From the NCBI GenBank assembly GCA_030833525.1, contig JAURGZ010000006.1, positions 1 through 56,699 on the forward strand: a stretch of 56,699 nt of DNA, in the 5' to 3' direction. The notes beneath the pieces are model-generated. The model was not told where the DNA came from. It made no database searches and worked only from the letters and a program-made list of their open reading frames with translations. The stretch's first letter is position 1, and each line of letters begins with the position of its first letter. Shown one piece after another: positions 33,484 through 43,836 of the stretch. Source of the stretch: Bacteroidota bacterium (GTDB lineage: Bacteria; Bacteroidota; Bacteroidia; NS11-12g; UBA955). The position numbers and the translations under genes are program-made.

Positions 33484-36400
33484 ATGGATCAAAAAACTAC
33501 CACCGTAAACACCAGCGGACTTCAGTTTGCCCGCCGCAACACCCTAGACCAAGTTTCCCCCTTTGATCAATTCGATTACGACTACCGTACCTCGGTGATC
33601 AAGAAGCCCGATGGCAGCGTGGTGTTTGAAATGAAGAACGTGGAAGTGCCCAAGGGTTGGAGCCAAGTGGCTACCGACATCATGGCGCAAAAATACTTCC
33701 GCAAGGCCGGTGTGCCTCAAGCCGATGGTAGTTTGGGTAGTGAGAATTCGGCTAAGCAGGTGGTACATCGTTTGGCCGATACATGGCGCCATTGGGGTCA
33801 GCAGCATGGATATTTTGCTTCTGAGCAAGATGCGAAGGTGTTCTACGACGAGTTGGTGTACTCGATGTTGAACCAAGAGTCGGCTCCCAATTCACCTCAG
33901 TGGTTCAATACAGGCTTGCACCACAGCTACGCCATCACGGGTAAACCTCAGGGCCACTACTACGTAGATCCCATCACCGAGAAGTTGATGAAGTCAACCT
34001 CGGCTTATGAGCGGCCACAACCCCACGCTTGTTTCATTTTGTCGGTTGATGATGATTTGGTGAACGAGGGTGGAATCATGGATTTGTGGGTTCGCGAGGC
34101 TCGTATCTTCAAATACGGCTCAGGTGTAGGTACCAACTTCTCTCGCATTCGCGGGGCCGGTGAAAAGTTGTCAGGTGGAGGAACCAGCTCAGGTTTGATG
34201 AGTTTCTTGAAGATTGGTGACCGCGCTGCCGGTGCTATCAAGAGTGGAGGAACGACCCGCCGTGCTGCCAAAATGGTTTGCTTGGACTTGGATCACCCCG
34301 AGGCTCTGGAGTTCATCAACTGGAAAAAAGAAGAAGAAAAGAAAGTAGCCGCTTTGATCGATGCGGGCTACTCGAACGACTATGAAGGCGAAGCTTACGC
34401 TACCGTTTCAGGTCAAAATAGCAACAACTCTGTGCGCATTCCCAACCGCTTCTTTGAAGCATTGAAGAAAGGCGAAGATTGGGGATTCACGGCTCGCTCT
34501 ACCGGCGAAGTGATGAAAAGCGTCCCCGCTGAGCAAGTGTGGGATAACATTGGTGCAGCTGCATGGGCTTGTGCCGATCCTGGTGTTCAGTACGATGATA
34601 CCATCAACCAGTGGCACACTTGCCCCGAAGGTGGTCGCATCAACGCCTCTAACCCCTGTAGCGAATACATGTTCTTGGACAACACGGCTTGCAACTTGGC
34701 ATCCTTGAACCTGCGTAAATTCTTCAACGATAGCGAAAAGACTTTCAACGTAGAAAGCTTGGAATACAGCGCTCGTTTGTGGACCACCGTATTGGAAATT
34801 TCAGTTTTGATGGCTCAATTCCCCTCCAAAGAGGTGGCTCAATTGAGCTATGATTACCGCACCTTGGGCTTGGGTTATGCCAACTTGGGTTCCGTGTTGA
34901 TGTGCGCTGGAATTCCTTATGACAGCAAAGAAGCCAGTGCCATTTGCGGTTCTGTCAGTGCTATCTTGACCGGTATTGCCTATGCTACCTCTGCAGAAAT
35001 GGCGGCTGTTAAAGGCCCCTTCCGCATGTACGAGAAGAACAAAAAGCACATGTTGCGTGTCATTCGCAACCATCGCTATGCTGCCTACAACACTCCTTTG
35101 GCCTTTGAAGGTTTGGATATCAAGCCTGTATGCATCGACGAGAAATATTGCCCTGATTACCTGTTGAAATCAGCCTGCAACTCATGGGACAAAGCAGTTC
35201 AATGGGGTGAAAAGTACGGTTTCCGCAACGCTCAGGCCACCGTCATTGCACCTACCGGTACCATTGGTTTGTTGATGGATTGCGATACCACGGGTATCGA
35301 GCCTGACTTCGCTTTGGTGAAGTACAAGAAACTTTCTGGCGGCGGATACTTCAAAATTGTGAACCAATCTGTTCCCGTGGCCTTGCGCAACTTGGGTTAC
35401 AGCGAAGATGAAACCGCTGCGATTGTGAATTATGCCAAGGGTCACCAGACCTTCAAAGGCGCCCCTCACATCAACCACGAATCTCTGAAGTCTTTGGGCT
35501 TCAATGATGAAGACTTGGCCGTATTGGAAAAAGAGGCTCCCATGGCATTTGAAATTGGATTTGTGTTCAACCAGTGGACCTTGGGTGAGGCATGCATGAC
35601 CCGCTTGGGCTTTACAGCTGATGAGTACAACAGCCCCAAATTCAACATGTTGAAAGCTTTAGGCTTCACGGGCTCTCAAATCAACGAAGCCAACATCTTC
35701 GTGGCCGGTACCATGACCATCGAAGGAGCTCCCTACTTGAAAGAAGAACACTACCCTGTGTTTGACTGCGCCAACAAGTGCGGTTCAACCGGTGTGCGTT
35801 ACATTCATCCTTTTGCTCACATTCGCATGATGGCGGCTGCCCAGCCTTTCATGTCTGGTGCCATTTCAAAGACCATCAACCTCCCCAACGAGGCTAGCGA
35901 AGATGACATCAAGGATTGTTATGAATTGAGCTGGAAGTTGGGCTTGAAAGCCAACGCCTTGTACCGCGACGGTTGCAAGTTGAGCCAGCCTTTGAGCAAC
36001 AAGTCTGAAAATGCTGAAGAGGTTGAAGAAACCACTGCCGAAGCCGCTCCCGTGGCCGCTAAGCCTGAGGAGTTGACTCCCGATCAAGTTTTGGAGGCCG
36101 CTAAGCGCATCTTGAGCGCGAGCCCTGATACCAAGTTCAAGCGTCAGTTGTCCAACATCGTGGAGAAGAAACGCTTGCCCAACCGCCGCAATGGGTTCAC
36201 CCAAAAAGGCCGCGTGGGTGGTCAAACCATCTTCGTTCGCACCGGTGAGTACGACGACGGAACATTGGGAGAAATCTTCATCGACATGCACAAAGAAGGT
36301 GCGAGCTTCCGTTCATTGATGAACTGTTTCTCTATTGCCATCTCTGTGGGATTGCAGTACGGTGTTCCCCTGGAAGAGTTCGTCGACAAGTTTGCCTTCA

Positions 36401-36804
36401 CCCGTTTTGAGCCTAGCGGCATGGTAGAAGGGCATCCCAACGTGAAGAATGCTACTTCCATCGTGGATTACATTTTCCGCCTGCTGGGATTCGAATACCT
36501 GCACCGCGATGATTTGGTTCAAGTGAAACCCTCTGACCTGCGCCCTGCTGAAACGCCAAAGGTAGAAGCCCCTGTGATCAGCGAGTTCCGCCCTGTATTC
36601 AACCCCGAGCCAGTTTCTGCCCAAACCAGCGCTCAAGCGAGCTTGAATTTGGAAGGTGTAACCCTGCAGAAAAAAGACGTTCAGGACCACATGCGTGAAA
36701 TTCAGTCTGACGCACCCGCTTGCAACGTTTGCGGCCACATCACCGTTCGTTCTGGCACTTGTTACAAGTGTTTGAACTGCGGCAACAGCTTGGGCTGCAG
36801 CTAA
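33484..36804 (+). CDS. nrdJ: Vitamin B12-dependent (class II) ribonucleoside-diphosphate reductase
   Basis: Adenosylcobalamin-dependent ribonucleotide reductase making deoxynucleotides with no oxygen requirement; 1106 residues. Features seen: [23 protein letters not shown] (first redox cysteine), [14 protein letters not shown], the substrate-site segment [20 protein letters not shown], and [20 protein letters not shown]. The C-terminal region contains a TSCBP-like domain ([20 protein letters not shown]) and ends with cysteine pairs CNVCGH and CYKCLNCG that resemble the thiol-relay/zinc tail of long NrdJ proteins. Codon choice looks strongly biased, as in highly expressed genes. A terminator follows at 36838. 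No class I or III reductase is in the window. Confidence 0.95.
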   Translation: MDQKTTTVNTSGLQFARRNTLDQVSPFDQFDYDYRTSVIKKPDGSVVFEMKNVEVPKGWSQVATDIMAQKYFRKAGVPQADGSLGSENSAKQVVHRLADTWRHWGQQHGYFASEQDAKVFYDELVYSMLNQESAPNSPQWFNTGLHHSYAITGKPQGHYYVDPITEKLMKSTSAYERPQPHACFILSVDDDLVNEGGIMDLWVREARIFKYGSGVGTNFSRIRGAGEKLSGGGTSSGLMSFLKIGDRAAGAIKSGGTTRRAAKMVCLDLDHPEALEFINWKKEEEKKVAALIDAGYSNDYEGEAYATVSGQNSNNSVRIPNRFFEALKKGEDWGFTARSTGEVMKSVPAEQVWDNIGAAAWACADPGVQYDDTINQWHTCPEGGRINASNPCSEYMFLDNTACNLASLNLRKFFNDSEKTFNVESLEYSARLWTTVLEISVLMAQFPSKEVAQLSYDYRTLGLGYANLGSVLMCAGIPYDSKEASAICGSVSAILTGIAYATSAEMAAVKGPFRMYEKNKKHMLRVIRNHRYAAYNTPLAFEGLDIKPVCIDEKYCPDYLLKSACNSWDKAVQWGEKYGFRNAQATVIAPTGTIGLLMDCDTTGIEPDFALVKYKKLSGGGYFKIVNQSVPVALRNLGYSEDETAAIVNYAKGHQTFKGAPHINHESLKSLGFNDEDLAVLEKEAPMAFEIGFVFNQWTLGEACMTRLGFTADEYNSPKFNMLKALGFTGSQINEANIFVAGTMTIEGAPYLKEEHYPVFDCANKCGSTGVRYIHPFAHIRMMAAAQPFMSGAISKTINLPNEASEDDIKDCYELSWKLGLKANALYRDGCKLSQPLSNKSENAEEVEETTAEAAPVAAKPEELTPDQVLEAAKRILSASPDTKFKRQLSNIVEKKRLPNRRNGFTQKGRVGGQTIFVRTGEYDDGTLGEIFIDMHKEGASFRSLMNCFSIAISVGLQYGVPLEEFVDKFAFTRFEPSGMVEGHPNVKNATSIVDYIFRLLGFEYLHRDDLVQVKPSDLRPAETPKVEAPVISEFRPVFNPEPVSAQTSAQASLNLEGVTLQKKDVQDHMREIQSDAPACNVCGHITVRSGTCYKCLNCGNSLGCS

Positions 36805-36837
36805 TCGAAAACAAACAACAACCCATACCAACGACTG

Positions 36838-36860
36838 GGGCCGCATTTTGCGGCCCTTTT
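36838..36860 (+). terminator. Rho-independent terminator of nrdJ
   Basis: GGGCCGC (36838-36844) and GCGGCCC (36850-36856) form a perfect 7-bp stem with an ATTTT loop, followed by TTTT; it begins 34 nt after the nrdJ stop. Confidence 0.85.
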
Positions 36861-36893
36861 CGTTTCGGAGCAGCGTAGCCCAAGCAAATCGGT

Positions 36894-36901
36894 TACCTTT
36901 G
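36894..36901 (+). promoter_or_regulatory. -7 promoter box (TACCTTTG) of proS
   Basis: Exact TAnnTTTG box 16 nt before the proS ATG and downstream of the nrdJ terminator, so proS is transcribed separately with a short leader. Confidence 0.6.
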
Positions 36902-36917
36902 CAGCGATACAATTGAC

Positions 36918-38396
36918 ATGGCTTTTGAGAAAGTAAAACGCAGCGATAACTACAGCGAATGGTACAACAACTTGGTTAAGCAAGCTGATTTGGCTGAACA
37001 CAGCGCTGTAAAAGGATGCATGGTCATCAAACCCTATGGTTATGCCATTTGGGAGAATATGCAAAAGGAATTGGACCGCATGTTCAAAGAAACCGGTCAC
37101 ACCAATGCCTATTTCCCGTTGTTTGTGCCCAAGAGCCTGTTTGAGAAAGAAGAAAAGAATGCCGAGGGCTTTGCCAAAGAATGTGCGGTGGTAACCCATT
37201 ACCGCCTGAAGGCAGATCCTGATAAACCCGGTGCCTTGATGGCCGATCCTGATTCGCGTTTGGAAGAGGAACTCGTGGTTCGACCCACCTCAGAGGCCAT
37301 CATTTGGAGTACCTATAAGAACTGGATCCAGAGCTACCGCGACTTGCCGATATTGATTAATCAATGGGCCAATGTCGTGCGTTGGGAAATGCGCACACGA
37401 CTGTTTTTGCGAACGGCCGAGTTCTTGTGGCAAGAAGGCCATACCGCTCACGCCACCAAAGAAGAAGCATGGGCAGAAACCCGTCAGATGCTGGATGTGT
37501 ACGCCCATTTCGCCGAGCATTTCATGGCCGTACCCGTAATACGCGGCATGAAAACCCCGAATGAGCGTTTTGCAGGAGCCGATGAAACCCTTTGCATTGA
37601 GGGTATGATGCAAGATGGAAAGGCCCTTCAAATGGGAACGAGCCATTTTCTGGGTCAGAATTTTGCCAAGGCCTTCGATGTGAAATACCAAAGCAAAGAA
37701 GGGAAGTTGGAATATGTATGGGCCACCAGTTGGGGTGTTTCTACCCGTTTGATGGGAGCCCTGATCATGACCCATAGCGATGATGAGGGTTTGGTATTGC
37801 CTCCTCGTTTGGCGCCCATTCACGTGGTTGCCGTACCCATCTATAAGACCGAAGAAGAACTGCAAGCGGCCAGTGAGGCCCTAGAGCCCATTTTGGGTAA
37901 CTTGCGCAAGGCCGGTTTGAATGTCAAGTTTGACAACCGCGACACTCATAAACCCGGTTTCAAGTTTGCCGAGTGGGAACTCAAAGGAGTGCCCGTTCGC
38001 TTGGCTTTGGGGCCTCGTGACTTGGCTGCAGGAACCGTAGAAATGGCTCGCCGTGATACCAAAACCAAGGAGATTGTTCCCTTGGAGGGGTTGGCAGAGC
38101 GCATTCAGGCTTTGCTTGATGAAATTCAAGAGAATTTGTTCCAGCGAGCCCTAGCCTTGCGCAGCGAAAAGAGTTTTGTGGTCAATACCTGGGACGAATT
38201 CATCGACGCCATTGAAAACAAAGAAGGATTCGCATGGGCCCATTGGGATGGAAGCTCAGAAACCGAAGAGAAAATCAAGGAATTGACCAAAGCCACCATT
38301 CGCTGCATACCCTTTGATGCTGAAGAAGAGGCAGGAGCCTGCATCTTGACCGGCGCTCCTTCGTCGCGCCGCGTGGTATTCGCTAAGGCCTACTGA
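36918..38396 (+). CDS. proS: Prolyl-tRNA synthetase (archaeal/eukaryotic-type, ProS type 3)
   Basis: Charges tRNA-Pro in the cytoplasm; 492 residues. The N-terminal segment [29 protein letters not shown] and motif 1 region [20 protein letters not shown] are those of the shorter archaeal-type ProRS that lacks the bacterial editing insertion between motifs 2 and 3. Class II motif 2 is [19 protein letters not shown], and [12 protein letters not shown] precedes it. The anticodon-binding domain ([18 protein letters not shown]) and the C-terminal zinc-domain-like tail ending in AKAY are present. Its last 14 bases overlap the 3' end of the convergent EamA gene. Confidence 0.95.
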   Translation: MAFEKVKRSDNYSEWYNNLVKQADLAEHSAVKGCMVIKPYGYAIWENMQKELDRMFKETGHTNAYFPLFVPKSLFEKEEKNAEGFAKECAVVTHYRLKADPDKPGALMADPDSRLEEELVVRPTSEAIIWSTYKNWIQSYRDLPILINQWANVVRWEMRTRLFLRTAEFLWQEGHTAHATKEEAWAETRQMLDVYAHFAEHFMAVPVIRGMKTPNERFAGADETLCIEGMMQDGKALQMGTSHFLGQNFAKAFDVKYQSKEGKLEYVWATSWGVSTRLMGALIMTHSDDEGLVLPPRLAPIHVVAVPIYKTEEELQAASEALEPILGNLRKAGLNVKFDNRDTHKPGFKFAEWELKGVPVRLALGPRDLAAGTVEMARRDTKTKEIVPLEGLAERIQALLDEIQENLFQRALALRSEKSFVVNTWDEFIDAIENKEGFAWAHWDGSSETEEKIKELTKATIRCIPFDAEEEAGACILTGAPSSRRVVFAKAY

Positions 38397-39324
38397 TTCC
38401 TTTTCGCTTCTGGTACTGATCGATCAGAGGCGAGGCGAAGATGGCACCCAGAATCACAGCGGTTCCCACATAGAACCAACTGTTCAAATCTTCGTTTTCA
38501 TGAAAAATCAAGGCGCCCAATACAATGCCGTAAACGGGCTCCAAATTGACCGTTAAATTGGCTGTAAAGGCACTCAATTGGCTCAAAGCGCGGGTTCCCA
38601 ACCAGAAGGTGAGATTGGTGCACAACAAAGCCAAAAGCAGGGTCCAGATCCAATCGCTGGCCATTTGAGGCAATAAGCTGTCTTCGGGTTTGAGCCACAG
38701 GGGCATGAGCAGGCTCAGGGCAGTCGCACCAGAAACCATTTCCAACGTGCTGATAGCCCAAGCATCGGCCTCCTCAATGTATTTCTTGTTGAGAACGGTG
38801 AACAAGGCGGCTAAGGCAGCCGACAACAATCCGCTGATGACCGCTGCCCCAAATCCCGATCCATTCAAATGCTGGAACTCGGCGGCCTGCTCGGCAATCT
38901 GCGTTCCGTAAATCAACAATATGCCGCCAATGACAATGGCTCCCAGAACCAAGTCCTTCTTCGAAACCGGCTTGCGCAGCAACCAAGGCTCCATGAGGCT
39001 GGCAAAAAATGAAGCGGCGCTTAGGCAGGCTAGGGTCACCGAGGCGCTGTTGCCCAGTTTGATGCTTCCGTAAAAGGTGATCCAATGGGCGCAAACCACC
39101 AGGCCAATGCCCAGGAAAATGCGTATTTGCCTCCACGATAGGCGGGCCAGGCTTTTCCAAACCACGGGAAGGGCGAGATAGACCAAGCTGGTCAAACTCA
39201 TGCGCTGCCAAACCAGCAGAAAAGAGCCGTAGCTGATGAGCTTACCCAGTATGGCGGTGAAGCCCCACAAAAGCACAGCGATGTGCAGGTAGGCGAGGGC
39301 GCGGTTGCGGGAAATGTCGGGCAT
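38383..39324 (-). CDS. EamA/DMT-family inner-membrane transporter
   Basis: 313 residues from the ATG at 39324; the frame extends upstream through the leader region, but that part is not protein-like. About ten hydrophobic helices in two EamA repeats ([18 protein letters not shown] ... [15 protein letters not shown]; then [20 protein letters not shown] ... [20 protein letters not shown]). EamA carriers export or import small metabolites (amino acids, nucleotide sugars), and the substrate here cannot be inferred. CTCTTCG lies 4 nt before the start, similar to the box before the S41 peptidase gene. A candidate small RNA or attenuator precedes it. Confidence 0.9.
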   Translation of the reverse strand: MPDISRNRALAYLHIAVLLWGFTAILGKLISYGSFLLVWQRMSLTSLVYLALPVVWKSLARLSWRQIRIFLGIGLVVCAHWITFYGSIKLGNSASVTLACLSAASFFASLMEPWLLRKPVSKKDLVLGAIVIGGILLIYGTQIAEQAAEFQHLNGSGFGAAVISGLLSAALAALFTVLNKKYIEEADAWAISTLEMVSGATALSLLMPLWLKPEDSLLPQMASDWIWTLLLALLCTNLTFWLGTRALSQLSAFTANLTVNLEPVYGIVLGALIFHENEDLNSWFYVGTAVILGAIFASPLIDQYQKRKGISRP

Positions 39325-39347
39325 GTTACGAAGAGTGGGGTACCTAT

Positions 39348-39379
39348 AAAAAATCAAGGCCGCACTTTGCAGCACGGCC
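39348..39379 (-). terminator. Rho-independent terminator just upstream of the EamA gene
   Basis: On the minus strand GGCCGTGC (39379-39372), loop TGCAAA, and GTGCGGCC (39365-39358) form an 8-bp stem with two G-T pairs, followed by TTGATTTTTT. It lies 24 nt before the EamA start and about 104-135 nt after the manC stop. Confidence 0.75.
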
Positions 39380-39436
39380 AGGATGTTGGTATATAAAAGC
39401 GCGTAACAGTTGGCGTTACCCAGATTAACGGGTAAC
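39348..39436 (-). ncRNA. Candidate ~90-nt small RNA or transcription attenuator upstream of the EamA transporter
   Basis: A -7 box (39441-39448) predicts a start near 39436. The transcript opens with a perfect 7-bp hairpin (GTTACCC, loop GTTAATCT, GGGTAAC; 39436-39415) whose 3' arm GTAAC can also pair with GTTAC downstream (near 39407). It ends at the terminator at 39348. Promoter, two hairpins and terminator in 90 nt are the layout of a small RNA or of a riboswitch/attenuator controlling EamA. No known riboswitch class is recognised by eye. Confidence 0.45.
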
Positions 39437-39440
39437 ACTA

Positions 39441-39448
39441 CAAATATA
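39441..39448 (-). promoter_or_regulatory. -7 promoter box (TATATTTG) of the candidate small RNA
   Basis: Exact TAnnTTTG box on the minus strand between manC and the EamA gene, 117 nt before the EamA start codon. Confidence 0.5.
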
Positions 39449-39482
39449 CAACTTTTCGATAAATCGCGGGCCGAAAATCAAA

Positions 39483-40565
39483 TTAATTGTATTTGCCCTT
39501 GTACTTGTCTTTGATCTCGCCGGCTATGGTTTTCAGCTCCTGTTCCCGGTCTTTGTCCATGATCACCAAAACATCGCCTGAATCAACTACAACCAGGTTT
39601 TCAAGGCCATTGATGACCACCAAACGACCTGTATTGGAGTAAACCAATGAATTTTGCGTGTTGTACAATTTTTGGGAAGTGCCGATTTGAGCATTGCCCT
39701 TATCGTCCTTTTGGCTCACATCCCACAGGCTTTTCCAAGTGCCTAAATCGCTCCAGCCAAAATTGGCGGGCAATACATGGACATTCTTCTCTTTTTCCAT
39801 GATGCCGTAGTCAATGCTGATGCTGGGGCAAAGACCGTAAGCCCGTTCCAAGTCAACCTTGAAGGAGCCGCCGTTGAAATTCAGTTTGTCGAACTGTTCG
39901 TAAATCTCAGGCAAATGTTGCTGGAAACGCTGCAAGATGGTTTTGAGATTCCAAATGAAAATACCGGCGTTCCACAAGAATTCACCGCTGTCAATGAAGG
40001 TGCGGGCGATTTCTTCGGTGGGCTTTTCGGTGAATGTTTTAACTGGGAATATGCCGTTTTCGCTCTTGTCAACGTGGAATTGAATGTAACCGTAGCCAGT
40101 ATCGGGACGAGTGGGTTTGATGCCCATGGTGAGAATGGCATCGTTGTTTTCGGCAAAATTCAGGGCTTTGGCGGCGTTTTCAATGAAGACCAACTCTTGG
40201 GTGATCAAGTGGTCTGAAGGAGCTACAATGCAAACGGCATTGGGGTTGAGCTGACGGAGTTTGAAGGTCGCCAAAGCAATGCAAGGAGCCGTATTGCGGG
40301 CCATGGGTTCTTCGATGATATTGTCCCCTTGGATGTTCGGAATGTGCTCCTTGACCAGGCCAACATAACTTTCGTTGGTGATGATGAAAATATTCTCACG
40401 GGGCACCAAGTGGGTAAAACGGCGGTAGGTTTGGGCCAGCAAAGATTCACCCGAGCCCATGATGTCCATGAACTGCTTGGGGAAACTCTTTTTGCTTACA
40501 GGCCAAAAGCGGCTACCAATGCCGCCAGCCATGATCAATACGTAATGGTTGGGATTGTGGGTCAT
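39483..40565 (-). CDS. manC: Mannose-1-phosphate guanylyltransferase
   Basis: Makes GDP-mannose from mannose-1-phosphate and GTP for cell-surface glycans; 360 residues. Nucleotide-binding signature VLIMAGGIGSRFWPVSKKSFPKQF (8-31), the sugar-phosphate loop FTEKPTEEIARTFI, and the metal/active-site aspartate region IAPSDH (VAPSDHLI). Only the guanylyltransferase domain is present: the C-terminal phosphomannose-isomerase half found in ManC of Gram-negatives is missing, which is usual in Bacteroidota. Its ATG overlaps the kdsD stop, so the two are translated from one mRNA. Confidence 0.93.
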   Translation of the reverse strand: MTHNPNHYVLIMAGGIGSRFWPVSKKSFPKQFMDIMGSGESLLAQTYRRFTHLVPRENIFIITNESYVGLVKEHIPNIQGDNIIEEPMARNTAPCIALATFKLRQLNPNAVCIVAPSDHLITQELVFIENAAKALNFAENNDAILTMGIKPTRPDTGYGYIQFHVDKSENGIFPVKTFTEKPTEEIARTFIDSGEFLWNAGIFIWNLKTILQRFQQHLPEIYEQFDKLNFNGGSFKVDLERAYGLCPSISIDYGIMEKEKNVHVLPANFGWSDLGTWKSLWDVSQKDDKGNAQIGTSQKLYNTQNSLVYSNTGRLVVINGLENLVVVDSGDVLVIMDKDREQELKTIAGEIKDKYKGKYN

Positions 40566-41542
40566 AGAATACCTTCTTGGTACAAGTCATGCAAATGTAC
40601 AACACCTGCGTAAACCCCGTTTTGCTTGACGATCAATTGTGTGATTTTGCGTTCCTGCATCAAGGCTGCCGCTTCCAAAGCCAAGGTATCGCTCTCGATG
40701 CAGCTGGGATTAGGACTCTGAATGTCGGCGGCTACGATGGCTTCCAAATCGCTGTGTTTTTCCAGCATGCGGCGCAAATCACCGTCGGTGATGATCCCGG
40801 CAATTTGATCCTGATCCAGCACGGCGGTCATCCCCAATCGGTGCTTGGTCATTTCCAATACAACATCGCGCCAAGCGGTACTCAATTGAACAGAGGGCTG
40901 GCCGTGTTTGGCCGCAATATCGCCACAGGTCAAATAAAGCCGCTTGCCCAATTGACCTCCCGGGTGATGATCCGCGAAATCGGCAGCGCTGAAACCGCGC
41001 ATGCGAAGCAAGGTAATGGCCAGGGCATCGCCCATCAGCATTTGGGCACTGGTGCTGGTGGTGGGGGCTAAGTTGTGAGGGCAGGCCTCGCGATCAACGG
41101 TAGCATTGAGCACAAAGTCAGCCCCATGGCTCAAAGGGCTGTCGGTGTTGCCGACCAGCGCAATCAAAGGGTTGCCCCGCATTTTCAGCAAGGGAAGCAA
41201 GGCCTGAATTTCAGGGGTATTGCCGCTCTTGGAAATGGCCAATACACAGTCGTTGGGTTGCACCATGCCTAGGTCGCCGTGAATGGCGTCGGCCGCGTGC
41301 ATGAAAACAGCGGGTTGGCCAGTCGAATTCAAAGTGGCCGTGATTTTTTGGCCTACAATGGCGCTCTTTCCAATGCCTGTAACGACCAATCGACCCGAAG
41401 ATTTCAACAAGGCATCTGCAGCACCCGCAAAACTCTCATCGATCTGATGGGCCAGGGGTGTTAAGGAATTCAATTGACTTTCAATCGCTTCACGAGCTAT
41501 GATTTGAATTTGATTAGGGTCACTCATTTCGCTAACGGCCAT
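40562..41542 (-). CDS. kdsD: Arabinose-5-phosphate isomerase (SIS plus CBS domains)
   Basis: Converts ribulose-5-phosphate to arabinose-5-phosphate, the first step of Kdo synthesis for lipopolysaccharide; 326 residues. SIS domain: VVTGIGKSAIVGQKITATLNS, HAADAIHGDLGM, SGNTPEIQALLPLLK, and the histidine/asparagine segment ADHHPGGQLGKRL typical of KdsD/GutQ. The tandem CBS pair occupies about 205-326 (MTAVLDQDQIAGIITDGDLRRML). An ATG five codons later (41527) is an alternative start. Kdo and GDP-mannose precursors are thus coupled in one operon with manC. Confidence 0.93.
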   Translation of the reverse strand: MAVSEMSDPNQIQIIAREAIESQLNSLTPLAHQIDESFAGAADALLKSSGRLVVTGIGKSAIVGQKITATLNSTGQPAVFMHAADAIHGDLGMVQPNDCVLAISKSGNTPEIQALLPLLKMRGNPLIALVGNTDSPLSHGADFVLNATVDREACPHNLAPTTSTSAQMLMGDALAITLLRMRGFSAADFADHHPGGQLGKRLYLTCGDIAAKHGQPSVQLSTAWRDVVLEMTKHRLGMTAVLDQDQIAGIITDGDLRRMLEKHSDLEAIVAADIQSPNPSCIESDTLALEAAALMQERKITQLIVKQNGVYAGVVHLHDLYQEGIL

Positions 41543-41647
41543 ACAAAGAAACCAAAATAAGAGCGAGGCAGAACAGACTTTCTGTCTTATTTTTACCTAA
41601 GCTCGATGAACGATTCTTGAAATCATTCGTTTGTATTGCTTTGAGTT

Positions 41648-43834
41648 ATGTCAGCGGTCCACACAGCTCGGTCCTTCCTGAAAGATTTTTTTGGGTTTGA
41701 TGCCTTCAAAGGCAATCAAGAGTTGGTGGTGGAATCCATTCTGCAAGGGGAAGATTGTTTCGTGATCATGCCCACGGGTGCCGGTAAATCGCTTTGCTAC
41801 CAGCTCCCCGCCTTGATGCTAGAAGGCACAGCCATTGTGATTAGCCCCTTGATTGCCTTGATGAAAAATCAGGTCGACAGCATTCGGGGGTTTTCCAAAA
41901 CGGCCAGCATGGCCCACTTCATCAACTCCTCTTTGAGCAAGGCCGAGATTGCCCAAGTCGTGGAAGACATGCTGAGCGGTGAGACCAAATTGCTTTATGT
42001 GGCTCCTGAGACCTTGAAAAAAGACGACACGTTGGATCTGTTGAGCAAGGTTAAAATTTCATTTGTGGCGGTCGACGAGGCTCACTGCATTTCAGAGTGG
42101 GGCCATGATTTTCGACCCGAATACCGCCGCATACGCCAGATGGTGAAAGCCATTGGTGATGTGCCTCTTTTGGCCCTCACCGCAACGGCTACGCCCAAGG
42201 TTCAACAAGACATTCAGAAGAATTTGGGCATGCAAGAAGCCAAGGTCTTCAAAAGCTCATTCAACCGTCCCAACCTCTATTACTCCATTCGTCCCAAGGG
42301 TCGAAAAGATGTGGTGCACAAGGAAATCTTGTCAGCCATAAAATCGCGCCCCGGTCAATCGGGAATCATTTACTGTTTGTCTCGAAAGAAGGTAGAAGAG
42401 GTAGCCCAGATGCTGCAAGTAAACGGCATTTCGGCTTTGCCCTACCACGCGGGCTTGGAGGCAAGGGTCAGGGCCCAGCACCAAGACGCCTTCTTGATGG
42501 AAGAGTGCCATGTCATTGTGGCCACCATTGCCTTTGGTATGGGCATCGATAAGCCCGATGTTCGATTCGTCATTCACTACGACGTACCCAAGAGTTTGGA
42601 GGGCTATTACCAAGAAACGGGACGTGCGGGTCGCGATGGGCTCAAAGGCGATTGCTTCTTGTTTTACAACCCCAACGACATAGAGAAGTTGGAGAAGTTC
42701 ATGAAGGACAAACCCGTAGCTGAGCAGGAGATCGGGCATTTGTTGATCAACGAGACGGCCGCATTTGCCGAAAGTGCCCAATGCCGTCGAAAGTTATTGT
42801 TGCATTACTTCGGGGAAGGGTTTAAGCAAGAAGATTGCGGGGCCATGTGCGACAATTGCGCGCATCCTAAGGAAAAGACTCGAGTCGACTCAGACATGGG
42901 AGCGATGTTGGCCGTGCTGAAGGATTTGAAAGGGGAATTCACCCTGAATCACCTGGTGCACATTTGCATGGGGCAGCGCTCTGATTCGGTCAAAGATTAT
43001 GGCCATGACCAGCTTCCTGGCTTTGGCTTTGGTCAAAATCAAGACAAATTGTACTGGAAATCCATGGTGCGTTTGGCCTTGGTAGAGAACTTGCTCAAGA
43101 AAAACATCGAACGTTACGGTTTGTTGAGTGTATCAGCCAAGGGGCACGAATTCATAGCCCATCCCTACAAATTGGAAATGGCAGTCGATACTGAGTTCCA
43201 AAATGTCAGCGAAGAAGCCTTCGAGAGCGTCAAGTTGGAGTCGGTTTCTGATCCTGTTTTGCTGCAGCATTTGAAGGATTTGCGTCGCCAAGTGGCCCGT
43301 GCAAAAGGGCTTCCCCCTTATGTGATTTTTGGCGATCCCAGTTTGGAAGACATGGCTACCAAATACCCCATCAGCTTGGAGGAATTGGCCAACATCAGCG
43401 GGGTTGGTAAGAACAAAGCGCAGAAATTTGGTGAGCCCTTTGTTCAGTACATTGAGCAATACGTTGAAGAGAATGAGATTGAACGCCCCTTTGAAATTGT
43501 GCTAAAGGGCAACTCTGAAAAATCAGCCAAACGCGTCAGCATCATTCTCAATATTGATAAAAAAGTCGACTTGCCCGAAATAGCCAAACAATTGGGCATT
43601 ACCTTTGAAAGTCTCATTGAAGAATTGGAACAAATAGTAGCATCGGGCTCCAAACTCAACTTGCACTATTTCTTGGATCAATTCCTGGAGGAAGAATTGC
43701 TCGAAGAGGTTTTTGAGTATTTGAAAACGTCTGAAGAGGGTGATTTAGAAGAAGCCAATCGCTATTTTGACGGTGACTTTGCTTCTGAAGAATTGCAACT
43801 GATTCGAATTCAATTCATCAGTGACCACGGTTAA
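41648..43834 (+). CDS. recQ: RecQ-family ATP-dependent DNA helicase
   Basis: 3'-5' DNA helicase for recombination and fork repair; 728 residues. Walker A MPTGAGKSLCYQLPAL, DEAH box VDEAHCISEWGHDFRPEY including the aromatic-rich loop, motif V/VI IAFGMGIDKPDVRFVIH and YYQETGRAGRDG. Zinc-binding cysteines are in CRRKLLLHYFGEGFKQEDCG and MCDNC. The winged helix follows, then an HRDC domain (ARAKGLPPYVIFGDPSLEDM). An acidic ~130-residue extension after HRDC (GLPEIAKQLGITFESLIEEL-like helices) is a Bacteroidota trait. The ECF sigma gene starts 2 nt after its stop. TTGCTTTG stands 4 nt before the ATG. Confidence 0.95.
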   Translation: MSAVHTARSFLKDFFGFDAFKGNQELVVESILQGEDCFVIMPTGAGKSLCYQLPALMLEGTAIVISPLIALMKNQVDSIRGFSKTASMAHFINSSLSKAEIAQVVEDMLSGETKLLYVAPETLKKDDTLDLLSKVKISFVAVDEAHCISEWGHDFRPEYRRIRQMVKAIGDVPLLALTATATPKVQQDIQKNLGMQEAKVFKSSFNRPNLYYSIRPKGRKDVVHKEILSAIKSRPGQSGIIYCLSRKKVEEVAQMLQVNGISALPYHAGLEARVRAQHQDAFLMEECHVIVATIAFGMGIDKPDVRFVIHYDVPKSLEGYYQETGRAGRDGLKGDCFLFYNPNDIEKLEKFMKDKPVAEQEIGHLLINETAAFAESAQCRRKLLLHYFGEGFKQEDCGAMCDNCAHPKEKTRVDSDMGAMLAVLKDLKGEFTLNHLVHICMGQRSDSVKDYGHDQLPGFGFGQNQDKLYWKSMVRLALVENLLKKNIERYGLLSVSAKGHEFIAHPYKLEMAVDTEFQNVSEEAFESVKLESVSDPVLLQHLKDLRRQVARAKGLPPYVIFGDPSLEDMATKYPISLEELANISGVGKNKAQKFGEPFVQYIEQYVEENEIERPFEIVLKGNSEKSAKRVSIILNIDKKVDLPEIAKQLGITFESLIEELEQIVASGSKLNLHYFLDQFLEEELLEEVFEYLKTSEEGDLEEANRYFDGDFASEELQLIRIQFISDHG

Positions 43835-43836
43835 GC

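Noticed and set aside
41575-41640. Palindromic AACGA...TCGTT and AGAC/GTCT elements before recQ as an SOS (LexA) box
   Set aside because: Both are short and imperfect, and no LexA site consensus for this lineage can be confirmed from the window.
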